From JAAFJM01 sp964529175 (GTDB taxonomy: Bacteria > Bacteroidota > Bacteroidia > UKL13-3), in NCBI GenBank assembly GCA_964529175.1, contig CAZGVO010000003.1, positions 299,547-363,546 on the forward strand: a DNA stretch of 64,000 nucleotides, written 5' to 3'. Position 1 is the first letter of the stretch. Each line of letters begins with the position of its first letter. Positions 1 to 8,069 of the stretch are shown here, one piece after another. A program made the position numbers and the translations under genes. The notes under the pieces were generated by a model. It searched no databases, was not told the DNA's origin, and saw only the letters and a list, made by a program, of their open reading frames with translations.

Positions 1-176
1 AGCAATTTTATTAATAATGAAGCAAGTTTTAACCAATGATATAATAAACAATTGTTTGTGTTTTGTTTAATTTTGTGAAATACAGCGACTAACACCAAAA
101 GAAAAAAAATAATTTTTACCAAATTAAACTTTTCAATATTTTCACCATCAATAACCTACAATAAATAAATACTACT

Positions 177-623
177 ATGAAAAAGTTAATTAAATTAAGC
201 CTTGCCATAGTGTTAACCTTGGGTGTTAACCTATTATTTGCTCAAAAAGGAGCTGACGAAAAAGCCAAAATGATGGTAACTAAGTTAACTGAAAAGTTAG
301 CTTTAACAGCCGACCAACAGCAAAAAGCTACAGTTATTTTTACCGAACATTTTAACAATATGGTTGGTTTAAAGGCTGAGTTAAAAAAATCGAATAGCGA
401 CCAAGCCCGCACTGCCATTAAAGAACAACGCAAAAAAACCGACCACCGCTTTACAGGCATTTTAACCGATGACCAAAAAGTAAAATACGAAGCAGCAAAA
501 AAAGAATTGCGCCAAAGTATGAAAAACAAAAGAGCAGGAAAAGGTAAAGGCGGAAAAGGCAACAAAAAAGCACCTCCAATGGACCCAGAAATGGAAAGCC
601 ATTTAGACGATGAAGCTTTTTAA
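177..623 (+). CDS. Small secreted helical protein, Spy/LTXXQ-like
   Basis: A 148-residue protein with a clear signal peptide (charged MKK, hydrophobic core, cut near FAQ at residue 23). The mature part is helical and charged, with the repeated pattern LTxxQ (LTADQQQKA near 45 and LTDDQKVKY near 92), as in Spy/CpxP-like periplasmic proteins. The tail is rich in Lys/Gly (about 116-131) and ends acidic. A TAnnTTTG -7 element (TAATTTTG, 68-75) lies about 100 bases upstream and a terminator follows, so it is probably monocistronic. The family link rests on the LTxxQ pattern only; a chaperone-like or metal-linked periplasmic role is inference. Confidence 0.75.
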   Translation: MKKLIKLSLAIVLTLGVNLLFAQKGADEKAKMMVTKLTEKLALTADQQQKATVIFTEHFNNMVGLKAELKKSNSDQARTAIKEQRKKTDHRFTGILTDDQKVKYEAAKKELRQSMKNKRAGKGKGGKGNKKAPPMDPEMESHLDDEAF

Positions 624-645
624 TAAATCAATATTTTTTAAATGA

Positions 646-674
646 AAAACTGCCTCACAAGGGCAGTTTTTTTG
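646..674 (+). terminator. Intrinsic terminator after the Spy-like gene
   Basis: AAAACTGCC and GGCAGTTTT form a 9-bp stem around a 7-nt loop, followed by a T-run. It lies 23 bases after the stop codon at 623. Confidence 0.8.
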
Positions 675-808
675 TTTTAGACCGTTTTTGATAATCGTTG
701 TTCGTTGTTCGTTTTTAATTCATAAACATCTAATAACAAAAGTTTTCGGAGTTAATTAACGGAAAAATCACCAATTTCTTAAAAGAGCTGTTAATGGTAG
801 CTTTTCTA

Positions 809-1375
809 TCAAATTTCATTACCGTAATTGTCAGTAATTACGAATTTGATTTGTTCAACTTCAGGCTCCACAAAAAGCTGGGTGGTTTCAATTTTTCGGA
901 TTGTATCTTGTGTTAAATTAACTGTCTTAACATACATATAATAGTCATAACCAAACCTTACTTCAAAATCTTTATTAACTAAAAGCATCCACATTGTTTC
1001 TCTTAATATCAATCTAATTATTTTATCAATTTCTGATGCGTTTAATTGCAACCCATTCTTAAGGCTATTCACCTCCTTATCAAAGTCAACGGTAGTATTT
1101 CTTAATATTCCAGTCTTTTCATAATCTATAAAATCTTGTTTATTCTTATAAAGTTCTAACGAATCAATTGTTAGAAATTCAAGATTGTTGTCTTGAATGA
1201 TGGATATAATTGCGGCAACATAAGAAGACTCTATTTCTTCATACTCTTCATAAGTAACATTATTGTATTCTGGTTTGCCAATATCACTTATTGATGTCCA
1301 CTCAGAATCGTCAAGATAATGTCCTTGTTCATTTCTCCTACAAGGATTGTATTTTGTTATTCTATAGCTAGTCAT
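809..1375 (-). CDS. Hypothetical protein, first ORF of a cassette-like block
   Basis: Unrecognised soluble acidic protein of about 188 residues with no signal peptide or membrane segment. The frame opens upstream at 1423, but those 16 codons lie in an intergenic repeat (1393-1470) that is shared with 2169-2246. I therefore choose the ATG at 1375, giving MTSYRITKYNP at the start. It has an early YNPCRRNEQGHY stretch and a WTSISDIGK stretch, and is rich in Glu, Asp and Tyr. Its neighbours on the same strand are also single small ORFs, each with a repeat upstream. An accessory or immunity-type role is only a guess from context. Confidence 0.6.
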   Translation of the reverse strand: MTSYRITKYNPCRRNEQGHYLDDSEWTSISDIGKPEYNNVTYEEYEEIESSYVAAIISIIQDNNLEFLTIDSLELYKNKQDFIDYEKTGILRNTTVDFDKEVNSLKNGLQLNASEIDKIIRLILRETMWMLLVNKDFEVRFGYDYYMYVKTVNLTQDTIRKIETTQLFVEPEVEQIKFVITDNYGNEI

Positions 1376-1392
1376 AAAATTACCTATAACAT

Positions 1393-1470
1393 CAGCATGC
1401 AAATCCAGATTTATCAAGACCATTCACAAACTGTATTCAAACATGCTAATAAAATCCTAAAAAACAAAAT
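1393..1470. repeat. 78-bp intergenic repeat, family 1 copy A
   Basis: It matches 2169-2246 over its full 78 bases with roughly 11 differences by eye, including a long identical core ending in CATGCTAATAAAA. It lies just upstream of the minus-strand ORF at 809-1375. In this copy, AGCATG near the left end and CATGCT inside are inverted, but this is not kept in copy B. Confidence 0.75.
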
Positions 1471-1544
1471 CTTTTACAGCTTTTAAATGCGTTGTTTTCT
1501 TAACTATTTTTCCTTTTTAAACTAAAAAACTAGTTGTGCAACAG

Positions 1545-2123
1545 TTATGGCTGTTGTATGCTGTTATTTTTTCGGTTCATTCTTTTTTTAGCACGTTTGG
1601 CTTCTTTTCTGCTTCGTTGCCATTGCCAAATTTTATGTTGTATAATTCCTAAACTAATTATAGAAAACCCTTTTGTTGGTTTTTTTAATTCTTCTGGGAT
1701 TTTCCATTCAGCATTTTGTTTACTCCAATCTATTCGCTTTTCTCTATCAGTTGGATTATATTTTAAGTTTGACTTTTTAAATTCTTTGTTGTTAAACTTT
1801 TCTACAATTCGTTTAAGCAATAAAAAAGTATCTTTTTCATAATCCGAAATTTCACTCTCGGATTTTTCAAAGTAATAATCAGGTTCGGATGTCCAAAAAA
1901 TCAAAGAAGCAGTTCCTTTATCACACTTGTTACTTTCAATTATCCATTTCAGTATTTCAACACCATCATCCCAATTATAGTTTTCGGCAAGATAATATTG
2001 GTCTGTAGAATTTAGCTTTTCAAAAAGTTTAAAGTCAGGTAAATAATTTTCGTCATCGCTATCGAATGAAAATTCAATGAAATTTTCTCGAATAAATTTT
2101 TCCTTATAAGGTAATATTATCAT
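1545..2123 (-). CDS. DUF4274-like protein
   Basis: A soluble protein of about 192 residues. The central segment (YYLAENYNWDDG, then EILKWIIES, CDKGTASLIFW) resembles the DUF4274 family, small proteins of unknown function often seen in accessory regions. The C-terminus is strongly basic (RSRKEAKRAKKRMNRKN). An upstream extension is open to a TTG at 2165 but runs to the edge of the next repeat, so the ATG at 2123 is preferred. It is transcribed in the same direction as the neighbouring cassette-like ORFs. The DUF4274 assignment is from recalled motif shape. Confidence 0.6.
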   Translation of the reverse strand: MIILPYKEKFIRENFIEFSFDSDDENYLPDFKLFEKLNSTDQYYLAENYNWDDGVEILKWIIESNKCDKGTASLIFWTSEPDYYFEKSESEISDYEKDTFLLLKRIVEKFNNKEFKKSNLKYNPTDREKRIDWSKQNAEWKIPEELKKPTKGFSIISLGIIQHKIWQWQRSRKEAKRAKKRMNRKNNSIQQP

Positions 2124-2168
2124 TTCGTAAGGTTTTCTGCGATTTTCAAATATAATAACATACAACGT

Positions 2169-2246
2169 CAGAGTGCAAATCCCGATTCATCAGAACTATT
2201 CTTAAACTGTATTCAAACATGCTAATAAAAGCATAAAAAACAAAAT
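2169..2246. repeat. 78-bp intergenic repeat, family 1 copy B
   Basis: Second copy of the repeat at 1393-1470, in the same orientation and equally placed just upstream of a minus-strand ORF start. The right half is the most conserved part. Confidence 0.75.
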
Positions 2247-2274
2247 GTAAATTATTACTAGTTTATTGATCTAC

Positions 2275-2312
2275 TTGTTGGTGTCGCTTCGCTTTAATAC
2301 CAACAATGGCGA
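2275..2312. repeat. Dispersed hairpin repeat TTGTTGGTGT/AATACCAACAA
   Basis: An imperfect palindrome: TTGTTGGTGT on the left, ATACCAACAATGGCGA on the right, with a GC-rich centre CGCTTCGC. The same element occurs in opposite orientation at 55341-55379. It behaves as a dispersed intergenic hairpin (REP-like); its function is unknown. Confidence 0.65.
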
Positions 2313-2376
2313 AAAAACTTGGATGTTTTGCTTGGCGTGTGCTATTAGCTTTAGGTTACAGTTAGTTAGAAATAGC

Positions 2377-2841
2377 TTAGCTATCTGGAAGTTTTATTGT
2401 TAGTTTGTCAAGAACGATTTGTTTGAATTGACTTAATGCTATTTGTCTTGATAAATAGCCCATGTCACGGTTGATTAGATCTGCATCATCATAGCTTGGT
2501 GTCGATGAAACTCCACCGAAAATAAATAATGATTTATTAGTTTCACTTTCAATTCTTACCCAAGAATGATAATATTTGTTTTCATGGTAAAACTTAATAT
2601 AAACATATTCTTTCTGGTTTATTGATAGTGACGTGTCATTTGGTACACACAACTGTTTATTGTCTTTTTTAATTTGCAATATATCACATAACAACTTGTC
2701 TGGTGTCGTTTTATAATAATAAGATTCAACCCAACTTCCTCCATTTCCTGTAATGCGTCTATAAAGCATAGGTCCATAATTGAACAATGTCGAAGCAATA
2801 ATTGACGAAAGAAGTATGATTATGAATTTTCTGTTTTTCAT
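2377..2841 (-). CDS. Hypothetical membrane-anchored protein
   Basis: A 154-residue unrecognised protein with an N-terminal basic stretch (MKNRK) and one hydrophobic segment (about 6-22), fitting a membrane anchor or uncleaved signal. The rest is a soluble domain rich in Tyr and Ser with two Cys (CDIL, LCVP) before residue 70. It ends in KLTIKLPDS. It is third in the block of same-strand single ORFs separated by repeats. No function can be assigned. Confidence 0.55.
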   Translation of the reverse strand: MKNRKFIIILLSSIIASTLFNYGPMLYRRITGNGGSWVESYYYKTTPDKLLCDILQIKKDNKQLCVPNDTSLSINQKEYVYIKFYHENKYYHSWVRIESETNKSLFIFGGVSSTPSYDDADLINRDMGYLSRQIALSQFKQIVLDKLTIKLPDS

Positions 2842-2901
2842 TATTAAAGTGTCCTCACCTATTCTTTATAACTTATAAATATTTCATCAAACCTATCTCC
2901 C

Positions 2902-2995
2902 CTATTTGGTCAGATAGGTCTCATAAAAGCTCTTTTTCAAATGTATTATTTAACTATAAATCATCAAATAAGAACTTTATTTCTAACCAAATCAG
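2902..2995. repeat. 94-bp repeat with terminal inverted ends, family 2 copy A
   Basis: The ends are inverted: CTATTTGGTCAGA on the left and TCTAACCAAATCAG on the right. A second copy with the same length and ends sits at 3793-3887, about 84% alike by eye, and the match extends some 9 bases further left (CTATCTCC). It lies upstream of the ORF starting at 2841. It resembles a MITE or a foldable intergenic element; no transposase is nearby. Confidence 0.7.
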
Positions 2996-3182
2996 AAAAA
3001 AAATAAAGCCTCAAAGCTCAGTTCACGCCTGTGGATTGGACAAACCAACAAAATCAGTATACTAATTTGATTGTTGAGGACACTAACCAAGGACAAAAAA
3101 ACCAATGCTTGATTAACCACAAAACTGTCTTTGGAACACGAAACACCGTTTTTTGCAAATGTGTTTTTAGCACCAGTTATTT

Positions 3183-3743
3183 TCATTGTCGTATGGTTTC
3201 TATTAAATTATTGTCTCCTGTCTCATCTGTTTTGAAAATTCGATGCTCATTTCGGTCATTTAGAATCATATGCAAACTGGAATCACAGTCAATTCGTCCA
3301 GAAGTGAACCATTCTTTGTCGGATGACCAAAAAGCAAAGTCCATGTGTCCAACTTGTTTTCTATTGTTGTCATATGATTTAAGCCAATATCCGATATTCT
3401 CAACTTTTTTATCATTGTCGATTTGCACGAGTAGGTCCCATTGATAATTCGCTGTCTTGATTATAGCTTCTTTTACTTTATATGTATATTTTCTTTTTGT
3501 CGAATCAATTGTTGAAGGTTGAAAAAAATGAGCAATACGTTCTGGTTTTTCATATCTTAAAAGTTGATTCGTGTCTTTGATTTCAATAAACGAATTTGTT
3601 CTGTAATAACTTAAAAGTTTATTGTTCGTGTCGTTGAACGAAGTCATTTCCAAGTCCAAAATATTCCCTTTGCAGTTGTCTGTATTTGGTGTCGAACAAC
3701 CTGTCAAAATTAGTATTGTCGTTATGTAGAATATTCTTTTCAT
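3183..3743 (-). CDS. Hypothetical lipoprotein
   Basis: About 186 residues from the ATG at 3743, chosen because it gives a proper lipoprotein signal: MKRIFYITTILILTGCS, with the lipobox LTGC. An upstream ATG at 3773 would add ten residues before it. The mature domain is unrecognised. It contains DNKKVENIGYWLKSYDNNRKQ and DEHRIFKTDE-type polar stretches and looks soluble. It is probably anchored in a cell-envelope membrane. It is fourth in the block of repeat-separated same-strand ORFs. Confidence 0.6.
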   Translation of the reverse strand: MKRIFYITTILILTGCSTPNTDNCKGNILDLEMTSFNDTNNKLLSYYRTNSFIEIKDTNQLLRYEKPERIAHFFQPSTIDSTKRKYTYKVKEAIIKTANYQWDLLVQIDNDKKVENIGYWLKSYDNNRKQVGHMDFAFWSSDKEWFTSGRIDCDSSLHMILNDRNEHRIFKTDETGDNNLIETIRQ

Positions 3744-3792
3744 AATTTCTGCTAACTTAAATATATGTCTCAATATACGAGTGCTATCTCCT

Positions 3793-3887
3793 CTATTTGG
3801 TTAGATTGGTCTTATAAAAAGTACATTTTCAAATGTATTATTTAAGTATAAATCACCAAACAGAAAGTTTATTACTAACCAAATTAG
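3793..3887. repeat. 95-bp repeat with terminal inverted ends, family 2 copy B
   Basis: Second copy of the 2902-2995 element. The ends CTATTTGGTTAGA and CTAACCAAATTAG are inverted repeats with one mismatch. It sits just upstream of the ORF that starts at 3743. Confidence 0.7.
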
Positions 3888-4140
3888 GAAAAAACAACAC
3901 ATCTAAAATTACAGTTATTCTTACTTTGTTGTTCGATATTTACATCCCCCTTACCCCCTTCGTCCTTGCTTTGGCTTAACACAAGGGGGAATAATTCCCG
4001 CACAGCTTTGGTTGTTAATTGAGTCTTGCTAAAATAATTCACTTCTGCAAGCTCCTTTCAACTCTTGCATTTCGACAAGCTCAATGACCGCGCTCAGCAA
4101 CCAAACTAAGTACTAAGAACTGTGAACTAAAAACTAACAA
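3888..4140. other. Intergenic stretch with one dispersed repeat
   Basis: No ORF is supported here. It contains a dispersed repeat at 4070-4090 (TTTCGACAAGCTCAATGACC; reverse complement shared with 12586-12604, 23900-23921 and 54414-54435) followed by CGCTCAGCAACC. The rest is low-complexity filler. Confidence 0.6.
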
Positions 4141-5856
4141 CTAAATATTCCCTTTTTTCAATTCGCTTACAGCATAATCGCACGCACGGGCAGTTAAAGC
4201 CATATATGTTAACGATGGATTTTGGCATCCACTTGAAGCCATAGCACTACCATCGGTTATAAATACATTTTTCACATCGTGCATTTGGTTATGTGCATTT
4301 AAAACCGAAGTTTTAGCATCACGACCCATACGGGCTGTGCCCATTTCATGGATGGCAGTTCCTGGAAATAAAAACTCAAATGGCTTAATATTTTTGAAGT
4401 TTGCTTTTTCTAACATTTCCTGCGCACTTTCTTTGGCATCTTTGCGCATGGCCATATCGTTGGCTCCATGCTCAAAATTTACATTTACCAATGGCATTCC
4501 CCATTTGTCTTTTTTCTCCGCATCTAGCCAAATTTTATTTTCGCTATTGGGCAAACATTCACCCCAAGCGCCCATCCACATGGTCCAAGGACCTGGAGTA
4601 CTTAATTTTTGTTTGTAACCTTCGCCAAAACTATCGTCATCTTTCATTACATCAGGCCATTCGCTGCGTTCCCCATCGGCTTGATAACCATAACCACGCA
4701 CAAAATCAGGATGTTTGGTTTGTTCATTTAAGTTTCTAAACCTTGGTATATAAACTCCTGCGGGTCTGCGTCCTGCATAATATTTATCTTTAAAACCTTC
4801 GTACATGCCCGTAGCACCTACTCCTTTATGATGATCCATTAAATTTAAACCCACTTGTCCGCTGCTATTGCCAAATCCATTTGGAAAATAACTCGATTTT
4901 GAATTTAATAAAATAGATGCTGTAGCAATGGTTGATGCATTTAAGAAAATAATTTTAGCATAAAACTCCATTGTTTCTTTGGTCAGTTCATCAATAATAC
5001 GGACGCCTTTTGCCTTTTTGGTTTGTGGGTCGTAAATAATTTCTTGCACAATGGCATGTGGCCTAATGGTTAAATTTCCTGTAGCATTTGCCGCAGGCAA
5101 TGAAGCCGAATTACTGCTAAAATAACCACCATAAGGACAGCCGCGGCTACATAAATTCCTAAAATTACAAGGACCTCTATCTTTAAACCCTTTGGTTAAA
5201 TTTGCTACGCGAGAGCTTATAACCCAACGTTGGTCGTAGTTTTTCTTAATGGATTCAGCAAAATGTTTTTCAATACAATTCATATCCATGGCAGGTAAAT
5301 AATCACCATGAGGTAAGTGAGGAATGGCATCGGCACAGCCGCTCACCCCAATAAATTGCTCTACATAATTATACCAAGGTTCTAAATCTTTGTATCTAAT
5401 TGGCCAATCTACACCATGTCCATCTTTTAAATTGGCTTCAAAATCTAAATCGCTAAAGCGATAAACTTGTCGGCCCCAAGTTAAAGAACGCCCACCTACT
5501 TGGTAACCTCTAATCCAGTTATAAGGCTTTTGTTGAATGTATGGATGGTCTTGATCGTTCACATAAAAATGTTTGTTTCCGGGGTCGTAACTCATGCTTT
5601 GCACCGGATTGGTAGTTCTATCTTCATCGGTTATTTCTAACCTGTTTTCAAACTCCCACGGATGTTTCATGGCTGTGGTATAATCTTTAATGTGTTCTAC
5701 ATTGCGGCCACGCTCCAAAACCAAAGTTTTCAAACCTTTTTCGCATAATTCTTTAGCGGCCAAACCGCCAGTAATTCCGCTTCCAACCACTATGGCATCG
5801 TAAGTAATTTGTGCCTCAGCTTTTATATTTAAGTTTACGTTTAATGAATCGCTCAT
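4141..5856 (-). CDS. GMC-family FAD-dependent oxidoreductase
   Basis: A 571-residue flavoprotein. The dinucleotide-binding motif VGSGITGG is at about 24-31, followed by LVLERG. A C-terminal GMC block (HEMGTARMG, then ITDGSAMASSGCQNPSLT) holds the conserved substrate-site region. It matches the large subunit of gluconate 2-dehydrogenase-like enzymes, which oxidise sugar or polyol alcohol groups. The partner gene at 5865-6440 lies 8 bases upstream on the same strand and encodes a subunit-3-like protein, so the pair probably forms one complex. No cytochrome subunit is adjacent. The substrate cannot be deduced. Confidence 0.85.
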   Translation of the reverse strand: MSDSLNVNLNIKAEAQITYDAIVVGSGITGGLAAKELCEKGLKTLVLERGRNVEHIKDYTTAMKHPWEFENRLEITDEDRTTNPVQSMSYDPGNKHFYVNDQDHPYIQQKPYNWIRGYQVGGRSLTWGRQVYRFSDLDFEANLKDGHGVDWPIRYKDLEPWYNYVEQFIGVSGCADAIPHLPHGDYLPAMDMNCIEKHFAESIKKNYDQRWVISSRVANLTKGFKDRGPCNFRNLCSRGCPYGGYFSSNSASLPAANATGNLTIRPHAIVQEIIYDPQTKKAKGVRIIDELTKETMEFYAKIIFLNASTIATASILLNSKSSYFPNGFGNSSGQVGLNLMDHHKGVGATGMYEGFKDKYYAGRRPAGVYIPRFRNLNEQTKHPDFVRGYGYQADGERSEWPDVMKDDDSFGEGYKQKLSTPGPWTMWMGAWGECLPNSENKIWLDAEKKDKWGMPLVNVNFEHGANDMAMRKDAKESAQEMLEKANFKNIKPFEFLFPGTAIHEMGTARMGRDAKTSVLNAHNQMHDVKNVFITDGSAMASSGCQNPSLTYMALTARACDYAVSELKKGNI

Positions 5857-5864
5857 GTGTTTTG

Positions 5865-6440
5865 TTATTTAGTAGCCCACGATTTTTGTCCCGGTAATAA
5901 ATCGGTGCAGCCTATAAAACGAGTAGGAACATACTCGTATGCCAAACCTTGTTTTGCGCCAAGCATAGAGGTGCAATAACCTACGCTGGTTTTTTCTTTT
6001 AAAATAGAAAAGAATGATTTGCCTAAAATTTTATTACGCACTTTGCCCAAACCACCACTAAAGTTTTTGCCAATTTCTTGAAAATGAGCCACAACTGCAA
6101 TTTGCTCATTTTTAGTCAATTGCGTAAAAGGCTTATCGTATTTGCTTAACGAGTACGATTGCACATCTTTAAGACCATTGATAAAATTATTTACCAACGC
6201 CTCTTCTTTTGAGTGTTTTAATGAATAAATTACAAACTCATGCGCCATGGCTTCTTTAGCACCTGGTGTATTGGTTTTAGGAATAATGGTTTCGCATAAA
6301 TCGGCCAATAAATCTTTGTTATTATCCAAAAAATTTAAATCGGGCGTGCCTTTGGTTTTGGCAAACTGAAAACCATAATAACCTGCCACCGACCCAATGC
6401 CTAAAATGGATAAAGTAGCAATAAATTTTTTTCTATTCAT
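5865..6440 (-). CDS. Gluconate 2-dehydrogenase subunit 3-like protein
   Basis: A 191-residue protein with an N-terminal signal or anchor (MNRKKFIATLSILGIGSVAG). The segment ADLCETIIPKTNTPGAKEA is typical of gluconate 2-dehydrogenase subunit 3 proteins, and the C-terminus (YCTSMLGAKQGLAYEYVPTRFIGC, read in parts) fits the same family. It is first in a two-gene unit with the GMC oxidoreductase and probably helps export or anchor the flavoprotein in the periplasm. A possible -7 element, TATATTGC (minus strand, about 6481-6488), lies 40 bases upstream. Confidence 0.8.
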   Translation of the reverse strand: MNRKKFIATLSILGIGSVAGYYGFQFAKTKGTPDLNFLDNNKDLLADLCETIIPKTNTPGAKEAMAHEFVIYSLKHSKEEALVNNFINGLKDVQSYSLSKYDKPFTQLTKNEQIAVVAHFQEIGKNFSGGLGKVRNKILGKSFFSILKEKTSVGYCTSMLGAKQGLAYEYVPTRFIGCTDLLPGQKSWATK

Positions 6441-6751
6441 TTATATAAAAGCGTTATTTTATACTTAAAACAAGTTTGATGCAATATAGAAGGAGGTTTT
6501 AAAAAATACAATTTAGGTGCATTTTACTTATGAGAAACTAAAAAAAACTGTAAATATTAGTGTACGTTCTGCTTTTTTGTAAAATTTTTACGGAAGCTAA
6601 CCAACACCATTAAATAGCTTAATACAAAGCAATTAACCACGCCAAAACAAGGTATTTTTACATTCAAATCGGTATTGGTGGAAATACTGTCTAAATATTT
6701 AATTATTTTATTTGCCCTAGCTTGTTAGATTCGCTGTTCAATAATAATAAA
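6441..6751. other. Divergent intergenic region
   Basis: 311 bases between divergent genes. I see only likely promoter sequence (a TATATTGC element on the minus strand near 6481-6488) and AT-rich DNA. No ORF or hairpin is convincing. Confidence 0.5.
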
Positions 6752-6958
6752 ATGGATACTTCAAAAATGATTAAGGCATATTGCCTAAAAACAAAAGAAA
6801 AAAATGTACCAATGCACGATGCAGTAGTTTCAAAAACTGCAAAAGGTGGTTACATGGCTAAAGGACATGATGGAAAAGGCAATAAAATGGCTGCTATTAT
6901 GGGCGAAAAAGTTGCTTTACAAGCAATAAAAGACGGTGTAGCTAAACAAGATTTTTAG
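6752..6958 (+). CDS. Small DUF5679-like protein
   Basis: A 68-residue basic protein starting at the ATG at 6752 (MDTSKMIKAYCLKTKEKN); a TTG ten codons upstream is less likely. The pattern KAYCLKTKEK, then DAVVSKTAKGGYMAKGHDGKG, resembles DUF5679-type mini-proteins that normally carry a second Cys pair, which is absent here. It is followed by a strong terminator, so it is a monocistronic unit. Function unknown. Confidence 0.65.
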   Translation: MDTSKMIKAYCLKTKEKNVPMHDAVVSKTAKGGYMAKGHDGKGNKMAAIMGEKVALQAIKDGVAKQDF

Positions 6959-6985
6959 TTAGCCATCCCCATTCTTTTAAAATAT

Positions 6986-7023
6986 AAAAAGCTGTTTTAC
7001 AAATGTGTAAAACAGCTTTTTTT
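6986..7023 (+). terminator. Terminator, usable from both strands
   Basis: AAAAAGCTGTTTTAC and GTAAAACAGCTTTTT form a 15-bp stem with a 6-nt loop, flanked by A- and T-runs. It separates the small ORF ending at 6958 from the convergent gene ending at 7050. Confidence 0.85.
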
Positions 7024-7049
7024 GTGGGGTAAAATGTATTGGTTTATAA

Positions 7050-7976
7050 TTATTTTGCTTCAGCAGGTTTGGCTTTGGGTGTTAAAAATATTTCGGCCAT
7101 CATGCAGCGCGCGCTTCCGCCCCCATTGCTTTCAATGGTGTAAAGTGGTGCTTGCAAAATGGTATTGTGTTTTTCTATTTCAGCAATTTGCTTTTGGTTA
7201 TAAGCTTTAAAAGCTTGCTCGCTCATTACCAAATATTTTTTATTATCAGTTCCTAATACTTCTAACACATTGCCACCAAATTGATTCAGTTGCGCTAAGC
7301 TGATTTCAATAATTTGTTTTTTAGTACTTGCTAAAATGGCTGCTACCTCCGCTTTATTTGGAATACATTCAGTACAAATTATCATAAAATTACTGGTAAC
7401 ACTCATTACCACATTGGTATGGTAAATGGCATTTCCATTGGCATCGTTAGCTATAAAATCAATCAATTGAAAACCAAAATCTGTGCAAAATCTTTCTAAT
7501 AAACTTTTATCGGTTCGTGGCGAAAGGCAGGCGTAGCATATTTTATTTTCGCGGTCTAGTACCATACTGCCTGTTCCTTCTAAAAACTGATTGTCTTTTT
7601 CCGAAGCGGTATAATCTTGAATTTCATCCAATGTAAACAAATCGCCTAATTTATCTAATACATCAAAACGCCTTTCAGCCCTGCGGTTTTGGGCATACAT
7701 GGGGTAAACTGCTATCAAACCATTATTATGAAAACTAATCCAATTATTCGGAAAAATGGAATCGGGAGTGTGAGGTTCCAAGGTATCGTTTATAACAGTA
7801 ACATTTACACCTACATCTGTTAGTTTTTGTACAAAATTATCAAACTCTTGTAAAGCCAAAGTTTGGGTTTGGCTATTGGCTACATTAGGATTTTGAAACG
7901 AATTATTACCAGCAGTTTGGGCATTAAAAGTAAAGGCTACAGGCCTTATCATTAGTAAATGATTGGTAGATTGCAT
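7050..7976 (-). CDS. ctlX: CtlX-like citrulline/arginine amidinohydrolase family protein
   Basis: A 308-residue protein of the guanidino-group-modifying (arginine deiminase/amidinotransferase) fold. Visible signatures are FPNNWISFH near 75, EGTGSMVLD near 133 and the C-terminal NGGGSARCMMAEIFL with the catalytic Cys near residue 292. This layout and length match the COG4874/CtlX group, called citrulline utilisation hydrolase. It is single, with a terminator between it and its downstream neighbour. The substrate (citrulline or arginine) is from family knowledge, not context. Confidence 0.75.
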   Translation of the reverse strand: MQSTNHLLMIRPVAFTFNAQTAGNNSFQNPNVANSQTQTLALQEFDNFVQKLTDVGVNVTVINDTLEPHTPDSIFPNNWISFHNNGLIAVYPMYAQNRRAERRFDVLDKLGDLFTLDEIQDYTASEKDNQFLEGTGSMVLDRENKICYACLSPRTDKSLLERFCTDFGFQLIDFIANDANGNAIYHTNVVMSVTSNFMIICTECIPNKAEVAAILASTKKQIIEISLAQLNQFGGNVLEVLGTDNKKYLVMSEQAFKAYNQKQIAEIEKHNTILQAPLYTIESNGGGSARCMMAEIFLTPKAKPAEAK

Positions 7977-8069
7977 TAAACAAAATTAGTCAAATTTAGT
8001 TAATTCTATAAATGGCACTTTTTTATATTTATTAAATAAGTATTTTGCCTCCAAATTATATAAATATTA

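Noticed and set aside
2992..3444. Two ORFs on opposite strands (2992-3186 and 3031-3444)
   Set aside because: They lie over the end of the lipoprotein gene at 3183 and over intergenic DNA next to a repeat; composition is non-coding and the frames are shadows.
1393..3887. Integron attC sites
   Set aside because: The repeats lack the RYYYAAC...GTTRRRY arrangement (the inverted ends face the other way), and no integron integrase is in the window.
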